From NCBI RefSeq assembly GCF_012932915.1, contig NZ_VCQU01000008.1:276578-340577 (forward strand): a DNA stretch of 64,000 nt, read 5' to 3'. Numbering within the stretch: position 1 is the stretch's first letter; every line of letters begins with the position of its first letter. Positions 56,313 to 63,872 of this stretch are shown one piece after another. Source of the DNA: Antrihabitans stalactiti (lineage in GTDB: Bacteria > Actinomycetota > Actinomycetes > Mycobacteriales > Mycobacteriaceae). A program made the position numbers and the translations under genes. The notes beneath the pieces are model-generated. The model searched no databases and was not told the DNA's origin. It was given only the letters and a program-made list of their open reading frames with translations.

Positions 56313-56370
56313 AATCAGCAGGTCTGGCCTCCAACGGCGGTTTCAACCATTTCGACACCTCCATTTCGGT
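56313..56370 (-). repeat. 58-bp direct repeat unit, copy A
   Basis: Matches copy B (56411-56468) at 56 of 58 positions. The only differences are the two bases just upstream of the ATG. Each unit spans a Shine-Dalgarno site, a complete 11-codon ORF and its stop. Units are 98 bp apart, with a 40-bp non-repeated spacer. Confidence 0.9.
56315..56350 (-). CDS. 11-residue Cys-terminal peptide MVETAVGGQTC (copy A)
   Basis: ATG 56350 to TGA 56315 encodes MVETAVGGQTC. The ribosome site GGAGGTG (56362-56356) is 5 nt from the ATG, an ideal spacing and the strongest in the neighbourhood. The peptide ends with a C-terminal Cys, the residue modified by LanD-type enzymes, and a LanD-like gene follows. The Gly-Gly could mark a leader/core junction. 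Alternatives are a Cys-responsive regulatory uORF or chance, but duplication makes chance unlikely. It is too short for automatic gene callers. Confidence 0.7.
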   Translation of the reverse strand: MVETAVGGQTC

Positions 56371-56410
56371 TGGGCGAGCACGAGTTTGAGGTCCGGCTGG
56401 TGCCGGGGAT

Positions 56411-56468
56411 AATCAGCAGGTCTGGCCTCCAACGGCGGTTTCAACCATGACGACACCTCCATTTCGGT
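56411..56468 (-). repeat. 58-bp direct repeat unit, copy B
   Basis: Partner of copy A; encodes the identical peptide. Duplication of the entire translation unit while the spacer has diverged suggests selection on the peptide. Confidence 0.9.
56413..56448 (-). CDS. 11-residue Cys-terminal peptide MVETAVGGQTC (copy B)
   Basis: ATG 56448 to TGA 56413, identical in amino acid sequence to copy A, with GGAGGTG at 56460-56454, 5 nt upstream. It begins about 40 nt after the cupin gene stop on the same strand, so it may be co-transcribed with the cupin. It precedes copy A, the hairpin, the LanD-like gene and the MFS gene. Confidence 0.7.
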   Translation of the reverse strand: MVETAVGGQTC

Positions 56469-56488
56469 CGATCGAGCGCGGGTGGTTG

Positions 56489-56962
56489 TCAGAACCGACA
56501 GTTGCCGGGGTCTGGTTCGCTGACGCCGGGCGACATCCCCGCCGGCGTGATCAGTACGACGTTGAGCGTCAGCGGCTTGTCGGTCTCGTTGCGCACGGTG
56601 TGCACATGATGTGGATGCTCGACCCAGCCCTCTCCGACGGTGAATCTGGCTGGCTTGCAATCCTTGTCGTCGGCTTCGTATCGAGTCGCGTTTCCGTCGG
56701 CGACATTCACGAGCACGTCACCAGGATGGGAGTGCCAGCCGACGCTGCCGCCGGGATCGACGATGAGGACCGAGAATTGGACGTCGACGGGGCCTGTCGG
56801 GGTGATGTGAATGCCGTTGGGTACCAACGACTTGCTGAGCACTTCGCCGTTGACTCCGACGTTGGGGACAGCGTGGGCGGGCAGTGCCGCGGAGGTCAGA
56901 GAGAAGGCCGTCAGGGTCGCCGCGCCGATGTAGACGATCAACCGCCGAACGTTTCGTGCCAT
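56489..56962 (-). CDS. Secreted cupin-domain protein
   Basis: A 157-aa protein. A signal peptide covers residues 1-31 (hydrophobic IVYIGAATLTAFSLTSAA, AHA cleavage). The cupin barrel follows with WHSHPGDVLVNVADGN (about residues 76-91) and EHPHHVHTVRNETDKP, His residues suited to metal binding. GAAAGAAGG precedes ATG 56962. It is the first gene of the peptide cluster; a role in modifying or binding the exported product is possible but only inferred. Confidence 0.85.
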   Translation of the reverse strand: MARNVRRLIVYIGAATLTAFSLTSAALPAHAVPNVGVNGEVLSKSLVPNGIHITPTGPVDVQFSVLIVDPGGSVGWHSHPGDVLVNVADGNATRYEADDKDCKPARFTVGEGWVEHPHHVHTVRNETDKPLTLNVVLITPAGMSPGVSEPDPGNCRF

Positions 56963-57297
56963 GCGGGCCTTCTTTCAAAACCATTGGTGCTGACTTGATT
57001 TCGTTGCATTTTGCTGGGAATAACGTTAGGTCGGTGCATGTCGTGCCGATACGTATCCGAGGGTGCGGCTTGGCCACCCTTGTGCTCGGACTTCACACCA
57101 AGGGTGGCTGTCGATCCACCGTCAACCCACCGGTCCGGGATCCGTCGAGATCAATCTCTGTGACGTGGGCTTCGAGAATCCAGGGTCGGATAGGTGATCA
57201 TCGTTGCCGGCCACCCGCGCGATGCGCACGCGCGAGCGACCCGACGATGAAGACATCCGTACACACCGGCGTACTCCGAAGGCCAATAGTCGGGGCA
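56963..57297. other. Intergenic region with ABM-gene fragment
   Basis: Holds the ribosome site and presumably the promoter of the cupin gene (minus strand). At 57195-57215 the 21 bases TGATCATCGTTGCCGGCCAC+C are identical to the start of the ABM gene (52066-52086). The frame continues weakly as MIIVAGHPRDAHARATRR and stops, so it is a decayed ABM 5' end. Nothing else is recognised. Confidence 0.6.
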
Positions 57298-57413
57298 CCG
57301 ATCGCACAGGTTTCCAATCAGTCCGATCGCTATCCGCGCTACGGTGCTTGCATGCGGGCGAAACATCAGGTCAAGCCGCTGCGGGCGGGCCAGACTCTCT
57401 ACAACGACGACGG
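57298..57413 (+). repeat. Intact copy of the 115-bp kinase 5' direct repeat
   Basis: Contains the upstream region and first codons of the kinase-BRCT gene, and matches 54301-54415 in direct orientation, 3.0 kb away. The two copies bracket the MFS/LanD-like/peptide/cupin cluster. Confidence 0.85.
57340..57352 (+). promoter_or_regulatory. Candidate -10 element for leaderless kinase mRNA
   Basis: TACGGT (57340-57345, TAnnnT) ends 6 nt before the ATG at 57352 and there is no Shine-Dalgarno site, so the mRNA may start at the ATG. The same arrangement persists in the truncated copy (TACGGT 54343-54348, ATG 54355). Confidence 0.35.
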
Positions 57414-58467
57414 CGTGCCCTATGAAATCATGAGCGTGATCGGCAAAGGTGGCTTCGGCCAAGCCTATTCGGCATTTCGCATGTCCGACGACGGAAAGCG
57501 ACCCGTCGCGCAAGTCTGCGTCAAGGTCTGCCAAAGTGCCGACGACTGGCATGGGGAAGCGTTCTTCGGGAAGATCGTCCGCGGCAACGACCGGGCGGTG
57601 CAGATGCTCGACTCGTTCGTCGCATCGACCGGCAGTGGCCGTGACCAGGTACGACGCCACGTGCTCGTCTTCGAGTACATGTCCGAGGGGACGGTGGACG
57701 ATGCGGTCCGGGGGTCCGGTGGTGTGCCGTGGCGCGAGACGCGGGTGCGCAAAGAGATCGGCGGCGTTCTGCAACTGCTCGCGCAGATGCACAACGTCGG
57801 CGTCACCCACCGCGACCTCACGCCTGCGAACGTCTTCCTCCGCGACGGGCATCTTGTCCTCGGCGATTTCGGCATCACGCGAATGACGTTGGACCCCAAG
57901 CGTGCCGAGGTCACTGCATTCACGCCGGCCTACACGCCGAGGGTGGTGTGGTCGCGGGGGCGGTGGGGTCCGGCGGAGGACGTTTTCCAACTAGGTCTAC
58001 TGACGTGCACGCTCCTGACCGGCGAGGTCTGGACCGCGGAACGCGTCAACACGCTGCGGCAACTCGACGTCGCCGACGACCTCAAGTGTTGGATCTGGCA
58101 CGCCACCGCCGCGAGCGCCAAGAAGTACCTGGACGCTGCCGATGCGAGCGAAGCGTTGTCGTCGTTGAAGAGCGTCACAGTGCTTCCTGGGCGGGCGCCG
58201 ACGTCGATGTTCGGGCAGAAAGTCGTGTTCACCGGCAAGCTCGACCACCTCACACGCGAACAGGCGACCCGACTTGTCACGCAGGCCGGCGCGCAAGTGC
58301 AGAGTTCGGTCGGTGATACGACGACACTGCTCGTGCGCGGACCAGTTCGTAACGCGCTCAGCGAATTCGAAGGCCGCAAGCTGTTCGCCGTGCGGGAGCG
58401 GCGGCGGCTCGGCCAGCCGATTCGGATCATCACCGGTCGTCAACTGGAGCGGTTGGTCGCCAAGTGA
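57352..58467 (+). CDS. Ser/Thr protein kinase fused to a C-terminal BRCT domain
   Basis: A 371-aa cytoplasmic kinase. The Gly loop is IGKGGFGQAY (about residues 31-40), VK Lys near residue 57, HRDLTPANVF near residue 153 and DFGIT near residue 170. No transmembrane helix or PASTA repeats. Residues 285-371 are a BRCT domain (MFGQKVVFTGKLDHL, TRLVTQAGAQVQSSVGDTTT), as in NAD-dependent ligase tails. The fusion suggests DNA-damage or nucleic-acid-linked signalling. I start at ATG 57352; the frame is open further upstream without support. The stop overlaps the next gene (GTGA). Confidence 0.9.
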   Translation: MRAKHQVKPLRAGQTLYNDDGVPYEIMSVIGKGGFGQAYSAFRMSDDGKRPVAQVCVKVCQSADDWHGEAFFGKIVRGNDRAVQMLDSFVASTGSGRDQVRRHVLVFEYMSEGTVDDAVRGSGGVPWRETRVRKEIGGVLQLLAQMHNVGVTHRDLTPANVFLRDGHLVLGDFGITRMTLDPKRAEVTAFTPAYTPRVVWSRGRWGPAEDVFQLGLLTCTLLTGEVWTAERVNTLRQLDVADDLKCWIWHATAASAKKYLDAADASEALSSLKSVTVLPGRAPTSMFGQKVVFTGKLDHLTREQATRLVTQAGAQVQSSVGDTTTLLVRGPVRNALSEFEGRKLFAVRERRRLGQPIRIITGRQLERLVAK

Positions 58468-58838
58468 GCAACGCGTGCCCTTGCCGCTTCGGCGAGCCGT
58501 TCGATCAGTGCTGTGGACCGCTTATTGCACGCGAGAAGACGGCGCCGACCGCGGTTCAGTTGATGCGGTCGCGGTATACGGCGTTCGCGGTGGGCGACGT
58601 CGACTACTTGTTGTATTCCTGGGACCCGTCGACGCGGCCATCAGATTTGGAGCTCGATCCGGACCAGCGCTGGCTCTTCCTCGAGGTGCTGAGGACCAGT
58701 GCCGGCGGATTGCTGGATTCCGAGGGCGTCGTCGAGTTCCGCGCGCACTACAAGACTGCGGGACAACGTGATTCGCTGCATGAGGTCAGCAAGTTCGTCC
58801 GTCACGACGGCCGTTGGGTGTACTTGGGCTCAATCTGA
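58464..58838 (+). CDS. YchJ-family (UPF0225) SEC-C motif protein
   Basis: A 124-aa protein. The N-terminal CPCRFGEPFDQCCGP is the SEC-C-like zinc motif, followed by an NTF2-like domain (LMRSRYTAFAVGDVDYL, HEVSKFVRHDGRWVYLGS). Length and layout match the YchJ family. GTG 58464 overlaps the kinase stop. The role is unknown; it is convergent with NADAR and overlaps it by 9 nt. Confidence 0.9.
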   Translation: MSNACPCRFGEPFDQCCGPLIAREKTAPTAVQLMRSRYTAFAVGDVDYLLYSWDPSTRPSDLELDPDQRWLFLEVLRTSAGGLLDSEGVVEFRAHYKTAGQRDSLHEVSKFVRHDGRWVYLGSI

Positions 58839-59393
58839 TTCAGCGAGCTTTGCGCGCACTGCCATGAGTATGAATCCCAGCTTGTTCGTCCCGGGCCACT
58901 GTGACGGCTTGCCGAGTCGCTCGTCCTCGGCGGAGATTCCTGCACCCCAGATTTTGTCGACAGGACTGGCCTCGACAAGAATCCGGTCTTTCGTCGACAG
59001 CAGGTAGTCGCGCAACTCTTCGTTCTGGCCGAACTTGGCGAGGTTGGCGCGGTAGACGATTCCGTGGCTGACGCGCGCCCATTCTTGCGCGTCGAATCCG
59101 GCCACTCCGCGGCCGAGTTTCTTGATCTTGGACGGATTGGTCGCACCGAGAATTACCTGAGCGCTGCGGGCGTCGTCGAATGTGGTTGCCTTGCCCCACA
59201 TCATGTATTGCTCGGCCGACGAGAACCGGTGGTGGTCGCTACGGAAGTAGCACCGGTACCACTGACTCAGGCATTCGGGCCCGATGCGACCTGAGTCGGA
59301 TGGCTTCGCATTCAAGAACGGCAACATGGTCAGGCGAGCACCTGCGGCTTCTCGCCTGCAGAGTGCTTTGTAGTCAGCCGTCGGGTCGGTCAT
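58830..59393 (-). CDS. NADAR-domain protein (YbiA-like)
   Basis: A 187-aa member of the NADAR family. Motifs are the N-terminal FRSDHHRFSSAEQYMMWGKA, GRGVAGFDAQEWARVSHGIVY split across about residues 95-115, LLSTKDRILVEASPVDKIWG (about residue 130-149) and NKLGFILMAVR. NADAR enzymes are N-glycosidases or ADP-ribose-conjugate hydrolases in NAD-linked conflict and repair pathways. It may work with the ARH-macro system elsewhere in the window. Confidence 0.9.
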   Translation of the reverse strand: MTDPTADYKALCRREAAGARLTMLPFLNAKPSDSGRIGPECLSQWYRCYFRSDHHRFSSAEQYMMWGKATTFDDARSAQVILGATNPSKIKKLGRGVAGFDAQEWARVSHGIVYRANLAKFGQNEELRDYLLSTKDRILVEASPVDKIWGAGISAEDERLGKPSQWPGTNKLGFILMAVRAKLAESD

Positions 59394-59411
59394 CGGTCAA
59401 GGCTACCGGCG

Positions 59412-60599
59412 CTACAAGGGCTCATCGAACAACGTCGGCTCGACAGGATTCGAGAACAGCTCCAACTGCCGGTGACGATGGACCGGCTTGGTCAGCAAAC
59501 GTAGAGCGGTGCTGAGCGATTCGGCGGTCCGCTCCCACGCATCGGCTTCGTGAGTGAAGGTGTGCTCGTCGTCGACCTTTCCTCGCTGCCGTGCTGCCAG
59601 CGCCGAATTTCGCCAGGCGACAACCTGTTCGGTGCAGATATGGACATACTCGGCGACGGTCTGACGGCTGTCGTTGCAGGCAAGCGAGATGACGGCGGGG
59701 TCCAGCCCAAGTCCGTCGGGGTCGAGATCGAGGATCGCGAGCAAGCCGGGCGGGAAGGTGCTGTCGCGGGTCGACGGGCGGCGCCTGCCGAACGCGTCGT
59801 CGGCGCTCAACATGAACTGGTGGAAACGCTCCAGCTCCTCGATGAACTGACCCGATTCGAACGGCTCCGCCGGCATGACCGCGACCGCGCGAATCATCTT
59901 GCGCATGATGAACAGCGGCACCTGCCAGTCGCGTTTGAGTTCGGCGACCAACTCGGCGGTGCGATCGGGGTCGTGACCGTTGTGTTGGAACATCGCCCAC
60001 ATCTCGATCTCCGGCGAATCTTCACTGATGACAACGAACATGACGAGCTTGCCGAAGTAGACGTTGAAGTCGCCGTCGTCGTCGATGACGTAGTCGAAGC
60101 CTGCGGCCGTGAGCGTTCGGCCGATCAACGCGCGGAGGTGCTCGGGATCGAAGGGCGCGGGCTCGCTGACGGTCTCGGCGTTCACCATGACGGTCAAGAA
60201 CGATGGGTGCGGCACGTCCCACACATCTCGGAGGGCTGACACCGCCAGCGTTGCCAGCTGATCGGCGCGCGAAGTGTCGAGGTCGACGAAGTAGGCGGGG
60301 GAGCCGAGCGGACCCGGGTTTGGCTGGTGAAAGCCCAGGTCAAGGAGCGTTGCTACGTCCTCGTCGCGCAACCAACGGTCCTTGCGGAGATACGGATTCG
60401 ACGGAACCTCACACCGCACCACGCCACCCCAGCCAAAGAACTGGGCGCAGGGCGACAGGTCCGCATCCTCGAACCCGCACTCCACGACCAGCAGATCGTC
60501 GTCGGACATGGCAGCAATACGGTCCGCAAGCTGGTCGCGAAACGCAATCCATGCCCGCTGCACTTCACGATCGAAGTTGTCGACATCGCTGTTGGTCAT
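59412..60599 (-). CDS. TY-Chap domain protein, paralogue of 41969-43111
   Basis: A 395-aa protein with the same layout as the first TY-Chap protein: N-terminal FDREVQRAWIAFRDQLADRI, PHPSFLTVMV, a central domain (FDYVIDDDGDFNVYFGKLVM), PPGLLAILDLDPDGLGLD and the C-terminal helical EADAWERTAESLSTALRLL. Shared blocks VPHPxFLT and LDLDPDxxGL identify the paralogy. I chose ATG 60599 over the upstream frame. Function unknown. Confidence 0.7.
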   Translation of the reverse strand: MTNSDVDNFDREVQRAWIAFRDQLADRIAAMSDDDLLVVECGFEDADLSPCAQFFGWGGVVRCEVPSNPYLRKDRWLRDEDVATLLDLGFHQPNPGPLGSPAYFVDLDTSRADQLATLAVSALRDVWDVPHPSFLTVMVNAETVSEPAPFDPEHLRALIGRTLTAAGFDYVIDDDGDFNVYFGKLVMFVVISEDSPEIEMWAMFQHNGHDPDRTAELVAELKRDWQVPLFIMRKMIRAVAVMPAEPFESGQFIEELERFHQFMLSADDAFGRRRPSTRDSTFPPGLLAILDLDPDGLGLDPAVISLACNDSRQTVAEYVHICTEQVVAWRNSALAARQRGKVDDEHTFTHEADAWERTAESLSTALRLLTKPVHRHRQLELFSNPVEPTLFDEPL

Positions 60600-60639
60600 G
60601 GCAGACAACCTAGCGGTGACCACCGACACATTCCTTCTA

Positions 60640-60822
60640 TTAATCAGCGATGGATCGACTAGACCAGGTCGTCAGCCCGCCACCAGGTGTGCAGACCGCA
60701 ATGATTCCGCTAGGCCCCGCGAGCGTCCACGCCTTATACGAATTGTCCGGCCGGACCACCAATCGCACGTCGTTGCCGAATTCGATTTCTAGTGTGCCGT
60801 CTTCAGATGTTGTGGCCGACAG
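60640..60822 (-). CDS. DUF6188-like immunity-type protein (start uncertain)
   Basis: The frame ending at 60640 encodes a roughly 60-aa domain, TLEIEFGNDVRLVVRPDN then GPSGIIAVCTPGGGLTTW, that resembles DUF6188. The upstream part of the frame (to 60945) is a shadow of the preceding gene. No standard start is visible after 60822, so it may be the tail of a fusion with the gene at 60803-61048 split by a frameshift, or be translated by coupling. Confidence 0.45.
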   Translation of the reverse strand: MSATTSEDGTLEIEFGNDVRLVVRPDNSYKAWTLAGPSGIIAVCTPGGGLTTWSSRSIAD

Positions 60823-61048
60823 ATTCGTAGACTGCCCGCGCGCGATCCCGAAGTTGGTCGTCGTCGAGCCCGCCGACCTCGGCGCGAAGGGCTGGATCTG
60901 CGACGTAGTCGTCGACGTCTGCGAAAAGGGAATCGAGCAGAGCAAACTGCGATTCAGGCCATCGATCTACGTCGTTCTTGAATGCAATTAGGTACTCCAG
61001 CTCAAATTCCTGAGCGGTCGAGGTGCCCGTGACGAATCGGCCGATCAT
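60803..61048 (-). CDS. Colicin-immunity-like helical protein
   Basis: An 81-aa helical protein. The pattern FVTGTSTAQEFELEYLIAF then FALLDSLFADVDDYVADPALR and QLRDRARAVYESV matches self-protective colicin-like immunity proteins. ATG 61048 with GGAGG upstream. It lies after the VapBC pair on the same strand, overlapping the DUF6188-like frame. Confidence 0.6.
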   Translation of the reverse strand: MIGRFVTGTSTAQEFELEYLIAFKNDVDRWPESQFALLDSLFADVDDYVADPALRAEVGGLDDDQLRDRARAVYESVGHNI

Positions 61049-61080
61049 CGGTAGCAGACCTCCGCCACGATCACCGCGCT

Positions 61081-61464
61081 TCAATTCGGCACCACGGATA
61101 TCGTGCATCGAATCCCCGGCGCCTGGCCGAGGCGAGCGTCCGCTGTGACGAGCGAGCAGCCCAACTGTTCAGCCACGGCGACGTACGACGCGTCGTAAGC
61201 GGACAAGTTGTCCCTGAGCTCCCAGATTCTGCTGAGAACAGCATTGATCGGATAGCGCGTCATCCCCAGACGACTCCACACGTCCAGTGCGGCACGGCCG
61301 TTGCTTTCGCCTAAGCGGCCGGAGAGGACGCGGCGGCGGAGTGCGCTCGCAACTTCGGGGTCAATGAGGTGCGGGACGTGAAGTTGTTCTTGCTCAACCA
61401 TTTTTCTGGATTCACCTGCGTTCAGCAGGGCTGCGACCGCAGCCGAAGCGTCGAGGACGATCAT
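61081..61464 (-). CDS. vapC: VapC-type PIN-domain toxin
   Basis: A 127-aa PIN-domain ribonuclease. The acidic active site is VLDASAA (D5), [11 protein letters not shown] (E about residue 40), and [16 protein letters not shown] (D about residue 93) with VTADARL (D about residue 110). It overlaps vapB by 4 nt. As a toxin it would cleave tRNA or rRNA until bound by VapB. Confidence 0.9.
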   Translation of the reverse strand: MIVLDASAAVAALLNAGESRKMVEQEQLHVPHLIDPEVASALRRRVLSGRLGESNGRAALDVWSRLGMTRYPINAVLSRIWELRDNLSAYDASYVAVAEQLGCSLVTADARLGQAPGIRCTISVVPN

Positions 61465-61682
61465 CGCTCGTTGCGTTCCGCGACGATGTCATAGACGAGT
61501 TCCTTCGGGTCGACGCCCAGATCGGGGAGCTGACCCAACAGCGCTGGATTGTCCGCGCGCCGCGACACCTCCGTGAGCTCACGTACCGCCACGGCCGCGA
61601 CCGACGCGCCCGAGGCTGCTGCCAACCGCTCTAGGCGGTCCACCACCTCGTCGGGAACGTTGCGCAGGTACAAAGTCCTCAT
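61461..61682 (-). CDS. vapB: VapB-type antitoxin
   Basis: A 73-aa antitoxin. The N-terminal ribbon-helix-helix type segment [21 protein letters not shown] binds DNA, and the C-terminal tail ([20 protein letters not shown]) would wrap the toxin. ATG 61682 is chosen over a longer frame. Its stop overlaps the vapC start. Confidence 0.85.
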   Translation of the reverse strand: MRTLYLRNVPDEVVDRLERLAAASGASVAAVAVRELTEVSRRADNPALLGQLPDLGVDPKELVYDIVAERNER

Positions 61683-61683
61683 G

Positions 61684-61700
61684 TTGCATAATGCTAGCAA
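61684..61700 (-). promoter_or_regulatory. Candidate vapBC operator/promoter
   Basis: The arms TTGC (61684-61687) and GCAA (61697-61700) form a short inverted repeat immediately upstream of the vapB ATG, around CATTAT (minus strand), a -10-like word. This suits autoregulation and a leaderless or short-leader mRNA. Confidence 0.35.
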
Positions 61701-61790
61701 ATCTGTTGCTTCATGCAGGCCCTGCTCGGTTTTGTCTCCCCAATTCATGCCCTGAAGCTAGCGGTGAGTACCGACAACGATGACTGATGC

Positions 61791-61822
61791 TTACCGAACC
61801 TTGCGACCCTAAGGTTCGGTAA
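61791..61822. terminator. Perfect 12-bp stem hairpin between hydrolase gene and vapBC
   Basis: TTACCGAACCTT (61791-61802) and its exact complement AAGGTTCGGTAA (61811-61822) are separated by an 8-nt loop. It lies after the stop of the isochorismatase-family gene (61873) and before vapB. No U-tract follows, so a Rho-independent type without tail or a protein-binding site is possible. Confidence 0.55.
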
Positions 61823-61872
61823 CGGCACCGGCTGCCGAACCCTACGAGTCGCAATGGCGTCCGAGCGATCAG

Positions 61873-62562
61873 TCAGCTCGGAAACGCCGCCAACAACTGG
61901 TCAGACGAGGCGACGGCACCGAATACCCCGCCTTGCATGGTGACCATGTGCAAGGCGGCCGCGTGGTTGGCGGGGTCCGTGGCTCCCGTGCAATCGGAGA
62001 GGATGAGGCATTCGTAGCCGCGGTCGTTGGCTTCGCGCATCGTGGTGTGGACGCAGACGTCTGTAGTGATGCCGGTCAGGATGATGTAGCGAATCCCGTT
62101 GGTGCGCAACACCAGATCGAGGTCGGTGGCGTAGAAGGCACCCTTGCCTGGCTTGTCGATGATCGGCTCACCGGGCAGCGGTGCGACCTCGGGAACGATC
62201 TCCCACCCCGGCTCACCTTTGACCAGTATTCGACCTTGCGGCCCCGAACTACCTATCTCCGCACCGATTTGGGCCGAACGCCACCGCTTGTTGGCGGGGA
62301 GGTCGGAGAGGTCGGGGCGGTGACCTTCGCGGGTGTGGATGATGGTCATCCCGGCCGCACGAGCCGCAGCCAGCACCCGCGCAGTCGGTTCGAGTCCGGC
62401 GCGGGTCAACGACAGGTCGTAGCCCATCGCATCGACGTATCCGCCCACGCCGCAGAAGTCGACTTGCCAGTCGATACAGATGACGGCCGTCGCCGACGGA
62501 TCGATCGGGCCGTCGAACGGCCACTTGTACGGTGTCGAGTCGACAGTCCCGAGGAGCGTCAT
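61873..62562 (-). CDS. Isochorismatase-family amidohydrolase (biuret/ureidoacrylate-type)
   Basis: A 229-aa cysteine hydrolase. The triad is visible as CIDWQVDFC (Asp, about residue 31), [13 protein letters not shown] (Lys, about residue 143) and [15 protein letters not shown] (Cys, about residue 176). The N-terminus resembles biuret hydrolase (BiuH) and RutB-type enzymes. ATG overlaps the permease stop (62562-62559), so the substrate probably enters through the permease. Confidence 0.87.
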   Translation of the reverse strand: MTLLGTVDSTPYKWPFDGPIDPSATAVICIDWQVDFCGVGGYVDAMGYDLSLTRAGLEPTARVLAAARAAGMTIIHTREGHRPDLSDLPANKRWRSAQIGAEIGSSGPQGRILVKGEPGWEIVPEVAPLPGEPIIDKPGKGAFYATDLDLVLRTNGIRYIILTGITTDVCVHTTMREANDRGYECLILSDCTGATDPANHAAALHMVTMQGGVFGAVASSDQLLAAFPS

Positions 62563-63872
62563 GCTGCCACCGCCTTCGATCGCACCGCATACCGGAAGCC
62601 GACGAACGCAATGGCGCCGACGACCATGCCCACCAACGCATCCGACAACCATGGTGCGTTTTCATGGGCGGCCAGCGCTGCGGCAGAACCCACCGCCCAC
62701 GCTGCGAAGGGCGGCCACTTGACCGCAGCGTCAGAGCCGGACCACGCGACGAGCTTGGGCAGCACAAGCTGATCGAGGATGATGACGATGCCGATCGGCG
62801 GAACGATCACGCCGAGCAGGTTCAACCACTGCTCGAAGTGCGACCAGATTCCTGCGACCGCGAGTGCCACGCCGATCACGCCGAGGATCAGGGTCAGCGG
62901 CCGCATCTTGTTGCCGCTCAACTGTCCCCAGCCGACTGCGCCGTTGTACAAGCAATGTGCGCACACCGAGCCGAGATTCACGAAGACGAACACGACGGCG
63001 AGCGGAACGAGTAGTCCGCCATGGTCGATGAGGGTGCCGAGGAAATTGCCGCCATTCGAAGCGGGGTTCGTCGCAGCAGCGAGCGCGACGATCAGCCCGC
63101 CGACGAACAGCGCGATGCCGTTGGCGATCGGGAAGGCTGAGAAGGCAGCCCAAAAGCCTTGGCGCCCATTGCGGGACCAGCGAGTGAAGTCCGAGGTCAT
63201 GGTGCCCGAGTCGATGAAACACGCGACCACCAACGTGATCGCCGCGCCCATGCTCATCGCAGCCGTGCCAGCACCGCCGGAGTAGGACAGCGCGTCGGAG
63301 AAGCTCGAATTACGCAGTGCTAGAACGATCGCCGTCACGCTCAACGCGATAAACAGCGGCGCCGCGATCACGCCGATCACCGAAAGCGCGCGGATGCCGA
63401 GCAGCGTGATCAGGATGTAGCCGACGCCGGCGCCGAGGGTCGTCCACTCCTCGCTCCAATGCATGGTGTCCGCAAGGATCGCTCCCGTCAGACCCGTTTG
63501 GAACGCGAACCAGCCGATGACGATCGTCGCCAAGAAGCCGGACGGTACGACGTAGCCCTTCTTGCCGAACGTCTCGATTGCGGTGAGCGCGAAGTTCTTT
63601 CCCGTCTTGCCCGCGAGGTAACTGAGCGATCCGACGTAGGACATCAGAACTAGGTTGCCGACGAGGATCGCCAGCATCCCCTTCCAGAATCCGAGCGAAT
63701 ACACGACCAACCCGCCGAAGACCGCACAGGTCAGAATCATTGGGAAACCGACCCACACAGCCGATACCGACGCGAGGCTGCGTCGCGCGGTCAGTGGGAC
63801 CGGAACGTTCTCATATTCTTCGGCCAACGCCGATTCTGCGCCGTGCTCGACGGCTTCCGCTATTGCGGTCAT
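62559..63872 (-). CDS. NCS1-family cytosine-type permease
   Basis: A 437-aa membrane protein with about 12 hydrophobic helices and a cytoplasmic N-terminus. It fits CodB-like NCS1 nucleobase transporters ([19 protein letters not shown], and [17 protein letters not shown]). The downstream amidohydrolase overlaps it. Together they suggest uptake and use of cytosine/uracil-related compounds or biuret. Confidence 0.88.
   Translation of the reverse strand: MTAIAEAVEHGAESALAEEYENVPVPLTARRSLASVSAVWVGFPMILTCAVFGGLVVYSLGFWKGMLAILVGNLVLMSYVGSLSYLAGKTGKNFALTAIETFGKKGYVVPSGFLATIVIGWFAFQTGLTGAILADTMHWSEEWTTLGAGVGYILITLLGIRALSVIGVIAAPLFIALSVTAIVLALRNSSFSDALSYSGGAGTAAMSMGAAITLVVACFIDSGTMTSDFTRWSRNGRQGFWAAFSAFPIANGIALFVGGLIVALAAATNPASNGGNFLGTLIDHGGLLVPLAVVFVFVNLGSVCAHCLYNGAVGWGQLSGNKMRPLTLILGVIGVALAVAGIWSHFEQWLNLLGVIVPPIGIVIILDQLVLPKLVAWSGSDAAVKWPPFAAWAVGSAAALAAHENAPWLSDALVGMVVGAIAFVGFRYAVRSKAVAA

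Noticed and set aside
56315..56448. Peptide ORFs as a cysteine-attenuation uORF
   Set aside because: Known actinobacterial Cys attenuators carry runs of Cys codons; here only one Cys and two separate copies occur. Not excluded, but less likely than a precursor peptide.
56315..56448. Mycofactocin precursor
   Set aside because: The peptide lacks the mycofactocin C-terminal sequence and no radical SAM maturase or mft gene is nearby.
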